64,000 nucleotides of DNA from Halichoerus grypus (GCF_964656455.1 NC_135726.1:8008001-8072000), one strand, 5' to 3'. Shown: positions 11,012 through 21,991, counted from the first letter of the stretch. Numbers and translations: made by a program. Notes: generated from the letters alone by a model not told the origin.

Positions 11012-11810
11012 TGTTTGCTTTTGTGTTCAAGTCCTTGGGGAAGAAGCAAGCTGCTCTCAGACTAAGAGAAACCATGAAGTTCCTTTGGAAGGCAATGACC
11101 ACCTTTGGCCCTCACCCCCTTACATCAATAGAGGTCCAGTCAGGAAAACACAAACCGCACTGTTTCAGCTCAAGAATTCAATGAAAGAACTTGGTTGCTC
11201 GGGCATTGGAAAACTCAGCAGGTAGAAAGAGGCACACTGAGGTCACACAGCAGTAATGCCTGCAGGAGGTGGCTACCAGACCCAGGGCTGGGGAACAAAT
11301 GGTAGATGTTAGGGATGTCTGGCTTGGTGGAGAAGCAGCTGATTCCCAACTGTGGCTCAGGCAAGGGACCCTCGGAGCTGAGCCCCGGAAGTCTGTTGGT
11401 GTTCATCCCTCTGAGGGGGCGCAATGAGGCTGCTTGTGGGAGTTCTCAAAATGCCATAGAGTCAATAGCTGCAGCAGGGATGAAGTCCCACTGCCAAGGT
11501 GAAGTGAGGCTGCGAGAGGAACAGCCAGCCCAGAGAAGGTAGCAGACCCCTTCTCTTGCCCTTGCCCTGCAGGCTGCCTCTAGCGCCCCCTATTGGCAGG
11601 TCCCAGCGTGGAACCAGCAGCAGGCGGAAATGCAGTGTGCCCAGCCCCAGTCCCAGCCTCACAGAGCAGAGTAGAGAAGGGGTTTGTGAATGACACATGC
11701 AGCCTCATAACCAGATTCCTTTTCAGGATCTCACAAAGGCTAGCACAGCATGTGGGTGCTCCCTGGCTTCATGAAAACGAAAGGCAGCTGGCCTTTTTTG
11801 AGGAATGACT
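11009..11810. other. unassigned, relatively CpG-containing sequence around a CTCF-like motif
   Basis: No transposable element recognised. GC content and CpG frequency are visibly higher than in the neighbourhood around 11380-11640. Overlapping frames of 69-89 codons occur on both strands without a domain. The CTCF-like motif lies in this block. Confidence 0.5.
11581..11596 (-). promoter_or_regulatory. CTCF-like binding motif
   Basis: The plus strand reads TAGCGCCCCCTATTGG. Against the reverse complement of the standard CTCF core (TRSYGCCMYCTRSTGG) it fits 15 of 16 positions; only the T at 11593 falls outside S. The forward motif is therefore on the minus strand. It sits in unique sequence, not in a recognised repeat. 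Occupancy cannot be judged from sequence. Confidence 0.6.
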
Positions 11811-11814
11811 CTAG

Positions 11815-12020
11815 GCTGTGTGCTGAGATGAAAACATTCATGTTCTTACTTTATTTTATCCTTACAATAACCCGGGAGATGAGTAGTAGTATTTCCATTT
11901 CACAAGTGGAGTATTTGAAGCCCAGACAGTTTATGTAACTTTCAAAGGGTCACAAAGCTAGTAGGTGGGAGAGGCAGAACTCAGTGACTCCAACCCTCTT
12001 CCCTGTTCACTAAATGATAA
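11815..12020 (-). repeat. MIR SINE, minus strand
   Basis: The antisense MIR order is clear: 'atccttacaataacccggga', 'gtagtatttccatttcacaa', 'gtcacaaagctagtaggtgg' and 'ggcagaactcagtgactcca'. Confidence 0.85.
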
Positions 12021-12039
12021 CTCCCTCTGCACTCTCTTT

Positions 12040-12207
12040 GGTCATGCTAACCTACCTTGAACACTGACCAAGCAGTGACATCCTCCCCACTGACGAGGAA
12101 GTCCCATGAAGTCAGCATTGTGGAGAACTTGCTCGCAGCTGCATGCAGGTCACCAGCACTGTGTACATAGAAGGAGAGACACTCAGTAAATACTCATTAA
12201 ATTAAAA
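12040..12207 (+). repeat. L2 3'-end fragment, plus strand
   Basis: It ends 'cagcactgtgtacatagaag' and 'cactcagtaaatactcatta', matching the L2 3' terminus pattern ('cagtgcctggcacatag ... ctcaataaatatttgttg'). Upstream similarity is weak. Confidence 0.45.
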
Positions 12208-12237
12208 AAACATATATATATGTATATTTAAAAAGTT

Positions 12238-12239
<2 letters not shown>

Positions 12240-12282
<43 letters not shown>
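12240..12282. repeat. (AT)21 microsatellite
   Basis: About 43 nt of uninterrupted AT, preceded at 12210-12228 by a second, imperfect AT block. Long pure AT tracts are self-complementary and may form cruciforms. Confidence 0.96.
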
Positions 12283-12285
<3 letters not shown>

Positions 12286-13125
12286 TAATTTCTGTTAGCC
12301 TTCCTTTAGTGTAATAGGAATGTGTGCCCAGATGTATAATATGATACCCAAACATATCTAACTTATGCATAATGCCCGTGTATGTCTAAAATATATTTTA
12401 GCACTGCACAAAGGAAAGCAAATGCTTTTGAAGCCAGAAAGGAAGCACATGACTCCAACATGCCTGTCGTTCCTTCTTCTGAGGGACTACATGTAGTTTT
12501 AAAATGAGGCAAATGTGAATACATGTGTGATCTTTGAATTAACTATCCCATTGAACTATGGTCCCTTCTCCCCCACCTCCACCCATCCCCCACCCCCAGC
12601 ACAGCCTATCATTAGCCACTATCTGGAATCGACAGTAGAGTAATTTGAACTCTGGTTCCCAAGGGCCTATTCTTTTACTTCCTGCTGTAGGAATACGGTG
12701 TGTATTGATTAGATATCAGACCGTAATGGGCTTCCAATCTCTCTGCCTTAAGATATATGATGGAGATGACAGGAAACAGATACTCTGTTACTACTTGTAA
12801 ATAGTCTGGTTGAACAAAATGGTTGGTAACCACTTCGGTGCCGAGCACTCTGGTGCTGAGCACTCTTACACCAGGAAGAAGCTACTTTATCACTCTTTCC
12901 AATATAATTTCTTGGAAAGGCGAGGCAGGGGATTTCCTTGTGGGGCCACAGCCACGGCCCAAGATTGTCATCTCCTCTGGAAACTCTGCCATGAGGAGAG
13001 TTGCTCAGCTGGTTCAGACAGCCCCAGCAATAGTCCTAGTCCACTAGGCCCTGTGTGACTACTGCAAGGGGAGCAGGGGTGGGGACTGAACAGAAGCCAG
13101 AGCAGGGCCAGGCTCCTCCCCTTAT
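12283..13125. other. unassigned single-copy sequence
   Basis: No repeat recognised. A C-rich patch occurs at 12570-12600. Frames of 60-80 codons on both strands lack domains. Confidence 0.45.
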
Positions 13126-13129
13126 GAGC

Positions 13130-13285
13130 AAGATGTAGAGCCAGACTCTTCTAGGAACCTCAGTTGTTTCCTTATCCGGAAAATGGGGGCATTAATCTCG
13201 TTCACAGCACTGCTGCAAAGATTGAGCGCAATAGTGCATTCACGGTAGCTAAGATGGTGCGTGGTGCCTGGTCAGTTCTCTTTCC
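13130..13285 (+). repeat. MIR SINE, plus strand, partial
   Basis: 'aacctcagttgtttccttat' followed by 'aaaatgggggcattaatctc' and 'gtgcgtggtgcctggtcagt' gives the central and 3' MIR segments. The 5' head is lost or unrecognisable. Confidence 0.75.
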
Positions 13286-14485
13286 TTTCCCCACTCCTGC
13301 CCTATGCCTGGAATTAGAAGCTTTCCCTTTGCTGGAATTCTGACAGTCCTTCAGTTTAGGCAAGACGTAGCCACACTCAGTGTATCTCCTTGTGTGGCAG
13401 AGTTCAGACCCCAAAGAGCACACAGTGGTGGCATTTGCAGGCCACTGGGCTGAAAGTATCCCAGGCTGGGACGAACTTCCTCTGGCACCGGAGCAAATGC
13501 TGGTTCCACATCACTGACGGCAGCCTGGCCCCCGGCGCTGATAACTCCCTGTTTGAAGCTGCCTGGGCTTAGCCTACTTCCTGCACTAGGCCTGCAATGT
13601 TGGAGTTAGCAGGACCCTGACTCACAGCTTGATAACTGCAGAGGTAGATATGAAGTTGACTCTGCCATCTTCCTCTTCCTGGTGGCCCTGCAGACGCCAA
13701 GGAAAAGCTTTACACGCTGCCCTCCCTGAAACGGGAGGTTTGGTTTTGCATGGATCCGGGTGTCTTCTGTTGGATCGTAAGTTTCCTTCCCTTTTCTTAT
13801 CAGCAAAGATGACTAAAAAGCAAGTTGGACTGCAGTTCAAAAAGGATTCCAAAGGATGATTGTAAACTTTTAAGGGGGAATAAAATGTGAGTTTATACAT
13901 TTTTAATTACACCAGGCCTGAAGCTCATATTCATTTATTACCAGCCATATCAGCCACTTATCAGCCACTTCTCTAATCTTTGCCCTGCAAACAGGCCTGA
14001 CCTCTGATCAAGGAAGATAAGAGGAGAATAAACAATGGCTACCTGCTAGAAACTGATTGGAAGAGAGGGATCAAAATGCCAGAAGCCCCAGTTAATCCTG
14101 GATTCCTTCCCATCTTTTCTGCAGCCACTGTTTCTGTGGGCAAACACAAGTGGACCCAACCGCCTCCTTTGCTAACATTTCCCCATTGCTCCTTCCTCCC
14201 CTGCCCCCATTAGAGTCAGGGGATCAATAAAACCAGCTTTGAGAGAGGAAGGAACCGATCTCAATGCCCGTATCAAATGCCATATCTCCGCAGCACATGG
14301 AGAAGGGCCAGTGTGCAGCTAGTGACTTAATTGCACATCCAGAAACACCGAATTCATATTATTGGCTTCATCAGCATTGTCCCTCCTGGAGGTTGCTCTT
14401 AATTAGCTCAGAAGTGGATTGAAGAAAAGAACTGGGACTGTTAGCTTCAATACAGAAGGATCTGGCCAGGAGAGAAGTAGACACA
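13286..14485. other. unassigned single-copy sequence
   Basis: About 1.2 kb with no family I can name. The interval 13380-13600 retains several CpGs and reads open in more than one frame, but I see no splice signals or domain that would justify an exon call. Confidence 0.45.
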
Positions 14486-14489
14486 CATA

Positions 14490-14722
14490 ATGATGGGCGC
14501 CATTTATTGAGTGCTCTGTCTGTGCCAGGCCCCGAGCTAAGTTCCTGAGGGTCGCTGTCTCCTTTCATCCTAGCGACAACTCTTGGAAGACAGTCTGATT
14601 ATTCCTGGTCTACAGAGGAGGACAACTGAGGCTTGAAAATGTTAGGAAGTTTGTCCCCATTTGCACAGCTGGTAATTGCAAAAGCAGATTTCATTCAAAG
14701 GTCTGTCTGACCCTCCCCACAT
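14490..14722 (-). repeat. MIR SINE, minus strand
   Basis: 'gccatttattgagtgctctg', 'gtgccaggccccgagctaag', 'ctacagaggaggacaactga' and 'atttgcacagctggtaattg' follow the antisense MIR order end to end. Confidence 0.85.
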
Positions 14723-14811
14723 CCCCAAATTCCAAAATGAAGGCTGCCTCTGAGTCCCCATCGTGTCAAGCCGCCTGCCCTCCATCAGCAGAATAAAGGA
14801 GGAGGTGCAAT

Positions 14812-14945
14812 GAGGTCATTGAGTCCAGCCCTTCATTTCTCAGATGAAGAAGCAGAAGTTCAGAGAGGGAAAGTGACTTGCCCAAGGTCACACAGCAGAG
14901 CTGTCACTAGGTCCCCTGTTTGTAGACTGTCAGCCTCCTGCCCTT
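14812..14945 (-). repeat. MIR SINE, minus strand, partial
   Basis: 'catttctcagatgaagaagc', 'gttcagagagggaaagtgac' and 'cccaaggtcacacagcagag' are the best-preserved MIR core in the window. The left third is missing. Confidence 0.85.
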
Positions 14946-15099
14946 GGCAGAGATAAAACACACTTGTTGGCTCTGCCTGCATCCCCTCCAGATAGTAGCA
15001 AGAAATACACCACTCCTCAATAACATGGAGCTACGAAGGCCAGAAAAGTGGAGAGACAGAAACTTGATATAATACAAGGGATTTTTATAGGTTATTTTG

Positions 15100-15200
15100 T
15101 TTATTCAACAAACAGACTTTCATTGTGCATCTAATATATATAAAGCACAGTTAAAGTGCTGCAGTTTTAGCAGTGAAAAACAGGTACACTAAAGGTTTGC
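15100..15200 (-). repeat. L2 3'-end fragment, minus strand
   Basis: 'ttattcaacaaacagacttt' and 'cattgtgcatctaatatata' correspond to the reverse complement of the L2 terminus ('attcaacaaatatttattga'). Short and diverged. Confidence 0.5.
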
Positions 15201-15201
15201 T

Positions 15202-15224
15202 TGTGTGTGTGTGTGTGTGTGTGT
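15202..15224. repeat. (GT)11 microsatellite
   Basis: A pure TG tract of about 23 nt. Confidence 0.95.
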
Positions 15225-15539
15225 TTATTTTCTTACTTTCAAGTAGCTATACTAGAGACAAATTTGAGCTTATAAGTAAAATGAGGCAAATAAGATTTTA
15301 AATAATAAAAACTTCAAGTACCTGTAGACATGCATTACAGATGAAGGCATCAGAATGTACATTTGCTTCAGAATTTATCTTGATCACCCAACATGCTTTT
15401 CGCAGTATTGAAGTAATCAAGTTTTTTGAATTCACTAGTTATAAAGTAAATAAAAACAAACTAAAATAAGAGCTCTTGTAAATTGTAAATTCTTACCTGG
15501 GAGTAAAATGCTGAGTATTTTAGAAAGAAGCCCTAATGA

Positions 15540-15735
15540 CACTATCTTTTGCTGAGTACTTACTCCGGGCCAGGCATTCCACAGACATGATCTCATTTCA
15601 TCCCCTCGAGACTCTTGCAAGGTGTTATCATCTCTATTTTACAGATGGGGCACTAAAAGAGTAACAAAATCTCACTAAGACCCATAACCAGGCAGCAAAG
15701 AAATAGCCAAATTAATTGCAGAGCTGGTATCCCAG
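15540..15735 (-). repeat. MIR SINE, minus strand
   Basis: 'gctgagtacttactccgggc', 'atgatctcatttcatcccct', 'ctattttacagatggggcac' and 'gcagagctggtatcccaggt' are in antisense MIR order. Confidence 0.85.
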
Positions 15736-15804
15736 GTGAGATACCTCCCCACTTCGTCACAAGAGGATTGTTAGGGTCATATAATAATGATCAAATCACA
15801 ATGA

Positions 15805-16072
15805 CAAAATAATAATTATTGTATCTTGAGCAGATGCAGTATATCAAGTACTATGCTGAGCACATTTCAGACATTATCCTATTTGATCCTCACAACAAAC
15901 CCAGGAGGGATGTACTATTATTATCTTCATTTTACAGATGAGAAAACAAAAGCACAGAGAGGACAAACAACCTGTTCAGGGTCACACAGCTAGTACATGA
16001 TAGGGCCAGGAATTAAACCCAGCTAAGTACAGCGCTAGCCCTACACTCTTAACCACTATGCTATATTGCCTT
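15805..16072 (-). repeat. MIR SINE, minus strand, near full length
   Basis: A long, well-preserved copy: 'tatttgatcctcacaacaaa', 'tattattatcttcattttac', 'agatgagaaaacaaaagcac', 'gggtcacacagctagtacat', and the 5'-terminal complement 'cactcttaaccactatgcta'. Confidence 0.92.
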
Positions 16073-16904
16073 TCCAAGAAGAAAAGATACAGTTCAGCAT
16101 GGCCAAGTGTATTTCCCCTAAAATATGATTTTATATGGTAGGTCAAAAAATGCCAGAAGGGCAGAGGAGGAAAAGCGAAACATCAGAGAACAATGAAATC
16201 AAGAATTCTAGAAATATCAAAATATCACTGTTACCACTTACACCAATCAATGCAAATATGGTTTAAATAGGAAACAATCACTCCACATTGTATTTTTACC
16301 TAGGAGTTGGATGCATTTTTACCCTTTAACGTATATTGTATTATTTCCTTCCCCGAGATATAAAACACACAGGGAAGTTCATGCTGAAAGCTCAACTTTT
16401 TACAGTTACGGTTAAAGGACTTTTGATTTTCCCTACTGTATTTCTTACCCATCGAGGCCATTCCTAGCAGTGAAGGACCTGTGTTCATTGTCCCCTGTAA
16501 TAAACATGCCTGGATTTTCTGTGTGGTTGTATGTTGGATTAGCAAAGTTTCTTCCACCAGGTCTGGGAGGTTTTTCTTCAGGCTGTGAAATGCTGACTTG
16601 CTTCCCCCCATCTGTCTGCCTTCATGGTCTCCCGGGGCTTCCCGAATGCTCTCTGAGTGCCCTATTCCACTTCATCCTTTATGCTTCAGGGCACAGGGAT
16701 ATTTGGCTGTAGGAATGTTGGGCCTCTTCTTTGCTGCTCTGTTTATCAGACTCATGAGTAATTCTCCAGGTCACCCTTAGCCAATATGAGCATCCTCTCC
16801 TCATAAATGCCAACAACCAGTTCACAGAAGTGTCATTACTCCTCCATGATGAGGGTCATACACTAAGTGAAATCAGAGAGGAAAATCACCTGACATGTTT
16901 TAAG
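16073..16904. other. unassigned single-copy sequence
   Basis: About 830 bp with no recognised repeat. A 103-codon minus-strand frame (16300-16611) and an 80-codon plus-strand frame overlap here. Neither shows a domain, and overlap on both strands argues against coding. Confidence 0.45.
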
Positions 16905-17255
16905 CTTCTACCTGATGTCAAGCACTTTATGAATACTATCTCATTTAATTGTCGTAAGACCCCTGAGAAATTGGTGTTACCGGGGCGCCTGGGTGGCTCA
17001 GTCGGTTAAGCGTTTGCCTTTGGCTCAGGTCATGATCCCAGAGTCCTGGTATGGAGCCCCGCATCCTGCTTCCTGCTGGGCAGAGTGTCTGCCTCTCCCT
17101 CTCCCTCTGTTGCTCCCCCTTGCTCGTGTTTCCCTCCCTCTCAAGTAAATGAATAAAATCTTAAAAAGAAAAAGAAATTGATGTTACCACCCCTATCTTA
17201 TAGATGAGAAAACTGAGGTATCTGATATGCCAAAGGTTATAAAATGAGTTTATTA
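16905..17255 (-). repeat. MIR SINE, minus strand, split by a younger SINE
   Basis: The left half ('tctacctgatgtcaagcact', 'tatctcatttaattgtcgta') runs to 16981. The right half ('accacccctatcttatagat', 'gagaaaactgaggtatctga') resumes after 17187. The two halves join into one MIR when the CAN-SINE is removed. Confidence 0.88.
16982..17173 (+). mobile_element. carnivore SINE, plus strand
   Basis: The head 'ggggcgcctgggtggctcag' and 'tcggttaagcg' is a textbook tRNA-Lys-derived CAN-SINE start, followed by 'ggctcaggtcatgatcccag', a CT-rich middle, 'aataaaatctt' and an A-rich tail. 'gagaaattggtgttacc' (16966-16981) and 'gaaattgatgttacc' (after 17173) form the target duplication. The preserved head suggests a fairly recent insertion. 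Confidence 0.95.
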
Positions 17256-17500
17256 TTAATAAATACAGCTAGCATTTATTAGGTTCTTACTATACACCAG
17301 AAACTGCCTCTACTACTCTGCAAATATTTGTTCATTTAATTCCACAATAACCCTGAGGGGTAAACATAATTTTTATCCCTATTTTATAGTTGAGAAAACT
17401 AAAGCACAGAGATGTTAAGCAACTTTTACGAAGTTGAACAGCTAGGGAGCAGTTTAAAATCACAAAGTATGATTTTCGAACCTGTACTCTTAAGACAAAA
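17256..17500 (-). repeat. MIR SINE, minus strand
   Basis: 'agcatttattaggttcttac', 'ttaattccacaataaccctg', 'tccctattttatagttgaga' and 'aactaaagcacagagatgtt' give a full antisense MIR. It directly abuts the preceding MIR. Confidence 0.85.
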
Positions 17501-19805
17501 TGAATGGCTACCAATTTTTCAAGAAAATTAGAGTAAGGTTCTATGACCTCCATTTTAGAGATACAAATGGATGGGACCAACTCTGGGCAATTGCCAGTTT
17601 TAGGATTTAAGGTCAGACAGTATTAACTGGAGGATTGGTTCTGCTGCATCCAGCAATATGGTCTTGCGCAAGACCTCTCTGGGTCTTCCAGGCAGAGCTG
17701 CAAATTCTCTCTCTGTGAGAGAATGTAGGAAAAGGATAATCTTAACTGTAATTGTCCATATATTGGTAGGGCCACAGAAAGCAAACAAAAGCCCTGCTTC
17801 TAAAGAGGAATCAGCACCTCACCCTCCACCAGTTTAGGGCCACAGCTTCATACAAAAGGTATCCGTTTTAAATTTCTCACCAAAATAGCTACTTTCATAT
17901 TAGAAAAATAAACCCTTCACAACAATCCAAGAGATTAGTTTCATTACATTTTTTCTTTCATTGGAAAAATATTATTGACTTGATTTTTAAAAAAATGAAG
18001 GTAGCCCTAAATGTGTAAAAGAGAAAGTTCCTGCTCTCCTTTGCAAGAGAGATTTTTAGCATGTCTGTGCAATCTGGGTCTGGCACTTGCCTGTCGCCCT
18101 CAGTAACAGATCATGGGTATCGTCTTGTGTTAGAGTCTGAGGGGCTCCTTCATTCTTTCTGATAGCCTCAGTGGCCCTGGCATGTGGAGGCCAATCACTT
18201 GTCCTCCGTTCCCCTACCAATGGGCCTATAGCTTGTTTCCTGCTAGCTTTAGTTACTGCAGATGCAAAAAAGCACTTACATTCTATTTATGTGTATATTT
18301 TTGTACAATTGCTTTTTGTAAATTGATTTAAATGAGATTAAATGCCAACATTTAATTTGGGTTATGGGAGAAACCACTGAGAGATGTTGATAGGTGTGTA
18401 ATTTCCACACATGGGGGAAAGGGGTAGGTAGTTTGACCAGACCCTGAAGATCTCCTCCAGGAAAGGGATCACTGCACCACCCCTCTGTTCCCGAACTCCT
18501 TCCCCTGCCACACACCACCACCCGGGACCCCAGCGTGCCTCCTGCAGACCCCTGCCTTTTATCTAGCTAGACCACCCAGGCAATAGCCAGATCGCTAGCT
18601 ATGTCTTTTGAATCGGCTCTTTTGAGAGTTTGGTCTCCCATCTTCTTCACAGTAAGAACCGATTTATAACAATAACAAAAAAGTATTTTAGCGTGATTCA
18701 CTGACTGTTCTTTGCTAGAGGGGTCACAGCCTAGGAGTTCATGGCAGTGGGTGTGCGATGCAGGTCAGACATTAACCACATTTACATAGTGAGGTCACTC
18801 CAAGAGAAGTTCCCCCTTCTGTCACCTCGTGCAAAACCAAAGAGGTGCTCAGAAAGAATCTTTGTTTCCTCCCTAAGACCAAAAATGAAAACCAGTTGCC
18901 TCGAAAATCCCAAAGATTTTTGTTCAACTTTTCTCTCCTTTTAAGAAGAATGATTGGGACCTCTGTCTCAGTCCTCCAGCACCGATCATTAGGGTCCTAA
19001 GCTCTTCATAGGGTGAATTGGATGTGAGAGGGAATGTCTTAAATCATTTCCTGCTATTTCTGGTTTTAAGCCTCGCCCTGTCAGATTGGCTCTCCGCGTG
19101 GCCTACTGCAGCCACAGTGTATCTCCGGCCCCGTGCCTCCGGATCTGCCTGGCAGTAACATGAAGAGTGTATTTGGATTCGGATGCTTACTTATCTTTTT
19201 GGTTCCTTCCCCACCTCAGCAGCCAGCCTCCCACTAGCTGGGAATTGACAATTCTTTTTGGAAAACTAAGCAGATCTTTCAAAACAGTTTTCAAGTCTTG
19301 TAACAGCACGTTTGTGCTGCTAGAGCTAAGAGCTGTCAGGTCTCCTGCATGCACCTTGATTTCAGCTCAGCAAACAGAGCAAAATATCCATTCAGTGCAT
19401 GAAATTGCCTGTGTTCTGTGTGGGAATCTCTGCCTTTCAGCACCCTGTGCACGTAGCGGGCTGCATTTGGCTTTTCCTTGGGTTGGGAAATTGGGTCCCA
19501 GAGAATAGGCGCCTTCTTGCCGGATGCTGGAAAAGCCATCCCCGAGGAAACAGAATTCAAAGTGAGAACCATGAATTCTCACTTAGAACGTTTTTCCTTG
19601 AAATGTATTTTTTTTTTTCCTTGAGAGAGCCCACAGTTAGTGGGGATATGATAAAATCTTCATGCTCATCCAATACTTTTGAAAGTCCAAATTGCTCAGA
19701 ACCCTGACGGTGTGAACTTATTTCATGCAAACAAATAAACCAGCAACAAGAATGACAACCAAAGCTGCCCTCTATGTGTGATGTGGAATAGCATCGAGAG
19801 CTTCA
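17501..19805. other. longest repeat-free interval
   Basis: About 2.3 kb in which I recognise no transposable element. CpGs are comparatively frequent around 19075-19155 and 18470-18540. The longest frame is 113 codons (19167-19508, plus), overlapped by minus-strand frames; there is no domain, signal peptide or clear splice context. It could hold conserved non-coding or untranslated sequence, which only alignment can show. Confidence 0.5.
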
Positions 19806-19809
19806 AAAC

Positions 19810-20024
19810 CCTCTCACTTCACTTACTGGGGGTCAATCCTGAGGACATACACCTTAAGCCACATTTCCAAGCGCATACAAAGAAAGTCATTAAAGCATTA
19901 CCAAACAGGGTGACAATCTGGAAAATAGAGAAATCACAGTGCATCAACTAGATGGAACATTTTGCAGCCATTAACATGAGTTTACAAAAGGAGTTGACAA
20001 AAAAATATTATGGCAGATTTTTTG
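19810..20024 (+). mobile_element. ancient L1 3' fragment, plus strand (left part)
   Basis: 'acttactgggggtcaatcct', 'ggaaaatagagaaatcacag' and 'aacattttgcagccattaac' follow the L1 order 'ttatcctaaggaaataatc ... attggaaacaacctaaatg ... tattatgcagccattaaaaa'. Confidence 0.7.
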
Positions 20025-20625
20025 AAGTAAGTTTTATCGAAGTATAACAAATACACAGAAGAGTACACGAATTGTAAGCATAGAGTTCAATAAATTTTCA
20101 CAAATTGAACACACCCATATAATCCGTACCTGGATGGAAAAAAAAAAGAAATCCTAGCACTCCAGAAGCCCTGCCTATACCCCGTTCCCATCATTACTCC
20201 TCCCCCCACCGGGATAATGCCTTTTAAGACTTTTGCTCAGTTTTGCCTGTCTTTAAACTCAAATGGAGTCATAGTTTCTATATTTTTTGTCCTTTTCTTT
20301 CCTATTTTGTTTGTAACATCATCCACGTTGTTGTACAGAGTTGTAGTTTCTTGATCCCCATTCCGTTGTGTTAATATACGACTTACTTGTTCATTCCACT
20401 GTTGATGAGCATTCAGGGTGTTTCCAGTTTTATCCATCATGTATAGGTGTGGTTATGCTTATTCTTGAAAAGGCTTCTTTTGGTGATCATATGTACACAT
20501 TTCTGTTGGGTATGTACCTAGAAGTAGGATTGCTGGATCATTGGAGATGCATTTAGCCAGCTTTTACAGAGACCACCAAGCAGTTTTCCATGTAATTGTA
20601 CCAATTTCTCCTTCTCCCAGCGGTG
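20025..20625 (-). mobile_element. ancient L1 3' fragment, minus strand, inside another L1
   Basis: Antisense L1 landmarks: 'gaagtataacaaatacacag', 'atggagtcatagtttctata', 'cattccactgttgatgagca', 'ttgggtatgtacctagaagt' and 'cagttttccatgtaattgta'. It separates two plus-strand L1 parts that would otherwise be contiguous. Confidence 0.75.
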
Positions 20626-20689
20626 TGTGATGGCTCCAAGGTGATTCAAATAGTTGTAGACCTGGTGTTGTGTGTCAGATTTTTTTTTT

Positions 20690-20870
20690 TTAATTTTAAA
20701 AACATGGAGCCAAAATTACAAATACAATGTAATCACAGATTTGTAAAAAAAAAAAAAAAAAAAAAATGTACACAGAAAAAAGCCTGGAAGGAAATACTCC
20801 AACATGCTAAGCATCAGGAGCTCTGTGTGGATTGTGGAGTTATGTTCTTTTAAAATTGTTCTATAATTTT
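20690..20870 (+). mobile_element. ancient L1 3' fragment, plus strand (right part)
   Basis: 'acaaatacaatgtaatcaca', a run of about 20 A, 'agcctggaaggaaatactcc' and 'aacatgctaagcatcaggag' match the L1 3' UTR order 'gtctggaaggatatacacca ... aaatgttaacagtggttat'. It continues the fragment ending near 20024. Confidence 0.65.
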
Positions 20871-21087
20871 CTCCCTGACATTATCTTATTCTCTAGAATG
20901 AAGTAGTATTTATTCTTGGAACTCCTTTGCATCAGGCCATAGGTAGGGGAGGGCATTGATGGTAGGGCTTTAACATTAAGCAGAGTAAGCATGAGACCAC
21001 CTCCTCAAATGATGGTCACTTTCAGATGCTCTTGGCCTTGAGGAAAATCAGTGTTGTCATTGGACATCTCCATGGGCTAGTCAGGCA

Positions 21088-21225
21088 TTTATCCACCTAA
21101 CCATTCATGCACCCACATGCTCATCTACTCATTAGTTTATGCATGCATTCAGTAAATGTTTGCAAAACAACTACATGGGGCCAGGCATTTTGTTGCATAG
21201 AAAGGAGTCATGAAAAGATTTTTTT
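21088..21225 (-). repeat. L2 3'-end fragment, minus strand
   Basis: A CAT-rich lead with 'gcattcagtaaatgtttgca' and 'catggggccaggcattttgt' corresponds to the antisense L2 terminus with its (CATT)n tail. Confidence 0.6.
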
Positions 21226-21299
21226 GGGGGGGATAGATCACATAGTTTTGTAATTAGGCATCAACAATATAGCAATATCAAAGATATACTGATAAAAGT

Positions 21300-21535
21300 G
21301 TAATACCAATAACAAATATTTTTGAGGGCTCACAGCATACCAGGCACTGTGCTAAGAGAGTTACATGAGACAGTCATTTAAATCACAATCACGTTGGGAG
21401 CATATGCTTTCTTTTTCTTTTTACCTCCATAGAACAGATATGGAAGCAGAAGTTTAGAGAAGTTAGAGTACTTGCCCAAGATTACAAAGCGAGACTGGGA
21501 TTCCAACCCAGGTCTGCAGAGCACCAACCCCAGGC
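21300..21535 (-). repeat. MIR SINE, minus strand
   Basis: 'cataccaggcactgtgctaa', 'agaagtttagagaagttaga', 'acttgcccaagattacaaag' and 'gggattccaacccaggtctg' are clear antisense MIR segments. Confidence 0.85.
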
Positions 21536-21990
21536 CTTCTTGGCCCTGCTTCCTCCTCCCCAGGTAGGGTTGAAGAGGGCACAGTGGGAGAAGGGAGCCC
21601 AATGGAAGTGACATTAGCCAGGAATCTCCAGATGGGCTTTGAATGTGCTCTTAAATGAAAAGGAATTCATTCGGCAGAAGAAGAATACGGGACATTTTAG
21701 GAAGCTTGTACAATGCAAAGCAAGGATGATTCCAACTTTGACTGAGGGAGGGCTGGAAGCCAGAGAGAAGGCAGGAGGAGGGAATGTGATGGACTTTAAA
21801 CCTCCCAGAAGACTGGTCCCTGAGTCTTCTCTGTGTCATCCCAAATTTGGGACCAATCCAGAATGAACCAAAATACATGGAGGACTGCTTTTGACCCTGT
21901 ACCTCCAAGTGCCCTTTCTCCCTTCCAGGCTGGGAAGTCTCTGGTCACCTTACTGCTCCCACAGATTCTCTTCACACTCTCATTACCACA
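21536..21990. other. unassigned single-copy sequence
   Basis: No repeat recognised. An 85-codon minus-strand frame and a 75-codon plus-strand frame overlap; neither shows a domain. Confidence 0.4.
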
Positions 21991-21991
21991 T

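Noticed and set aside
10849..11225. Frames of 66-89 codons across the (GT)22 tract
   Set aside because: Each depends on the microsatellite for its length; the rest has no domain.
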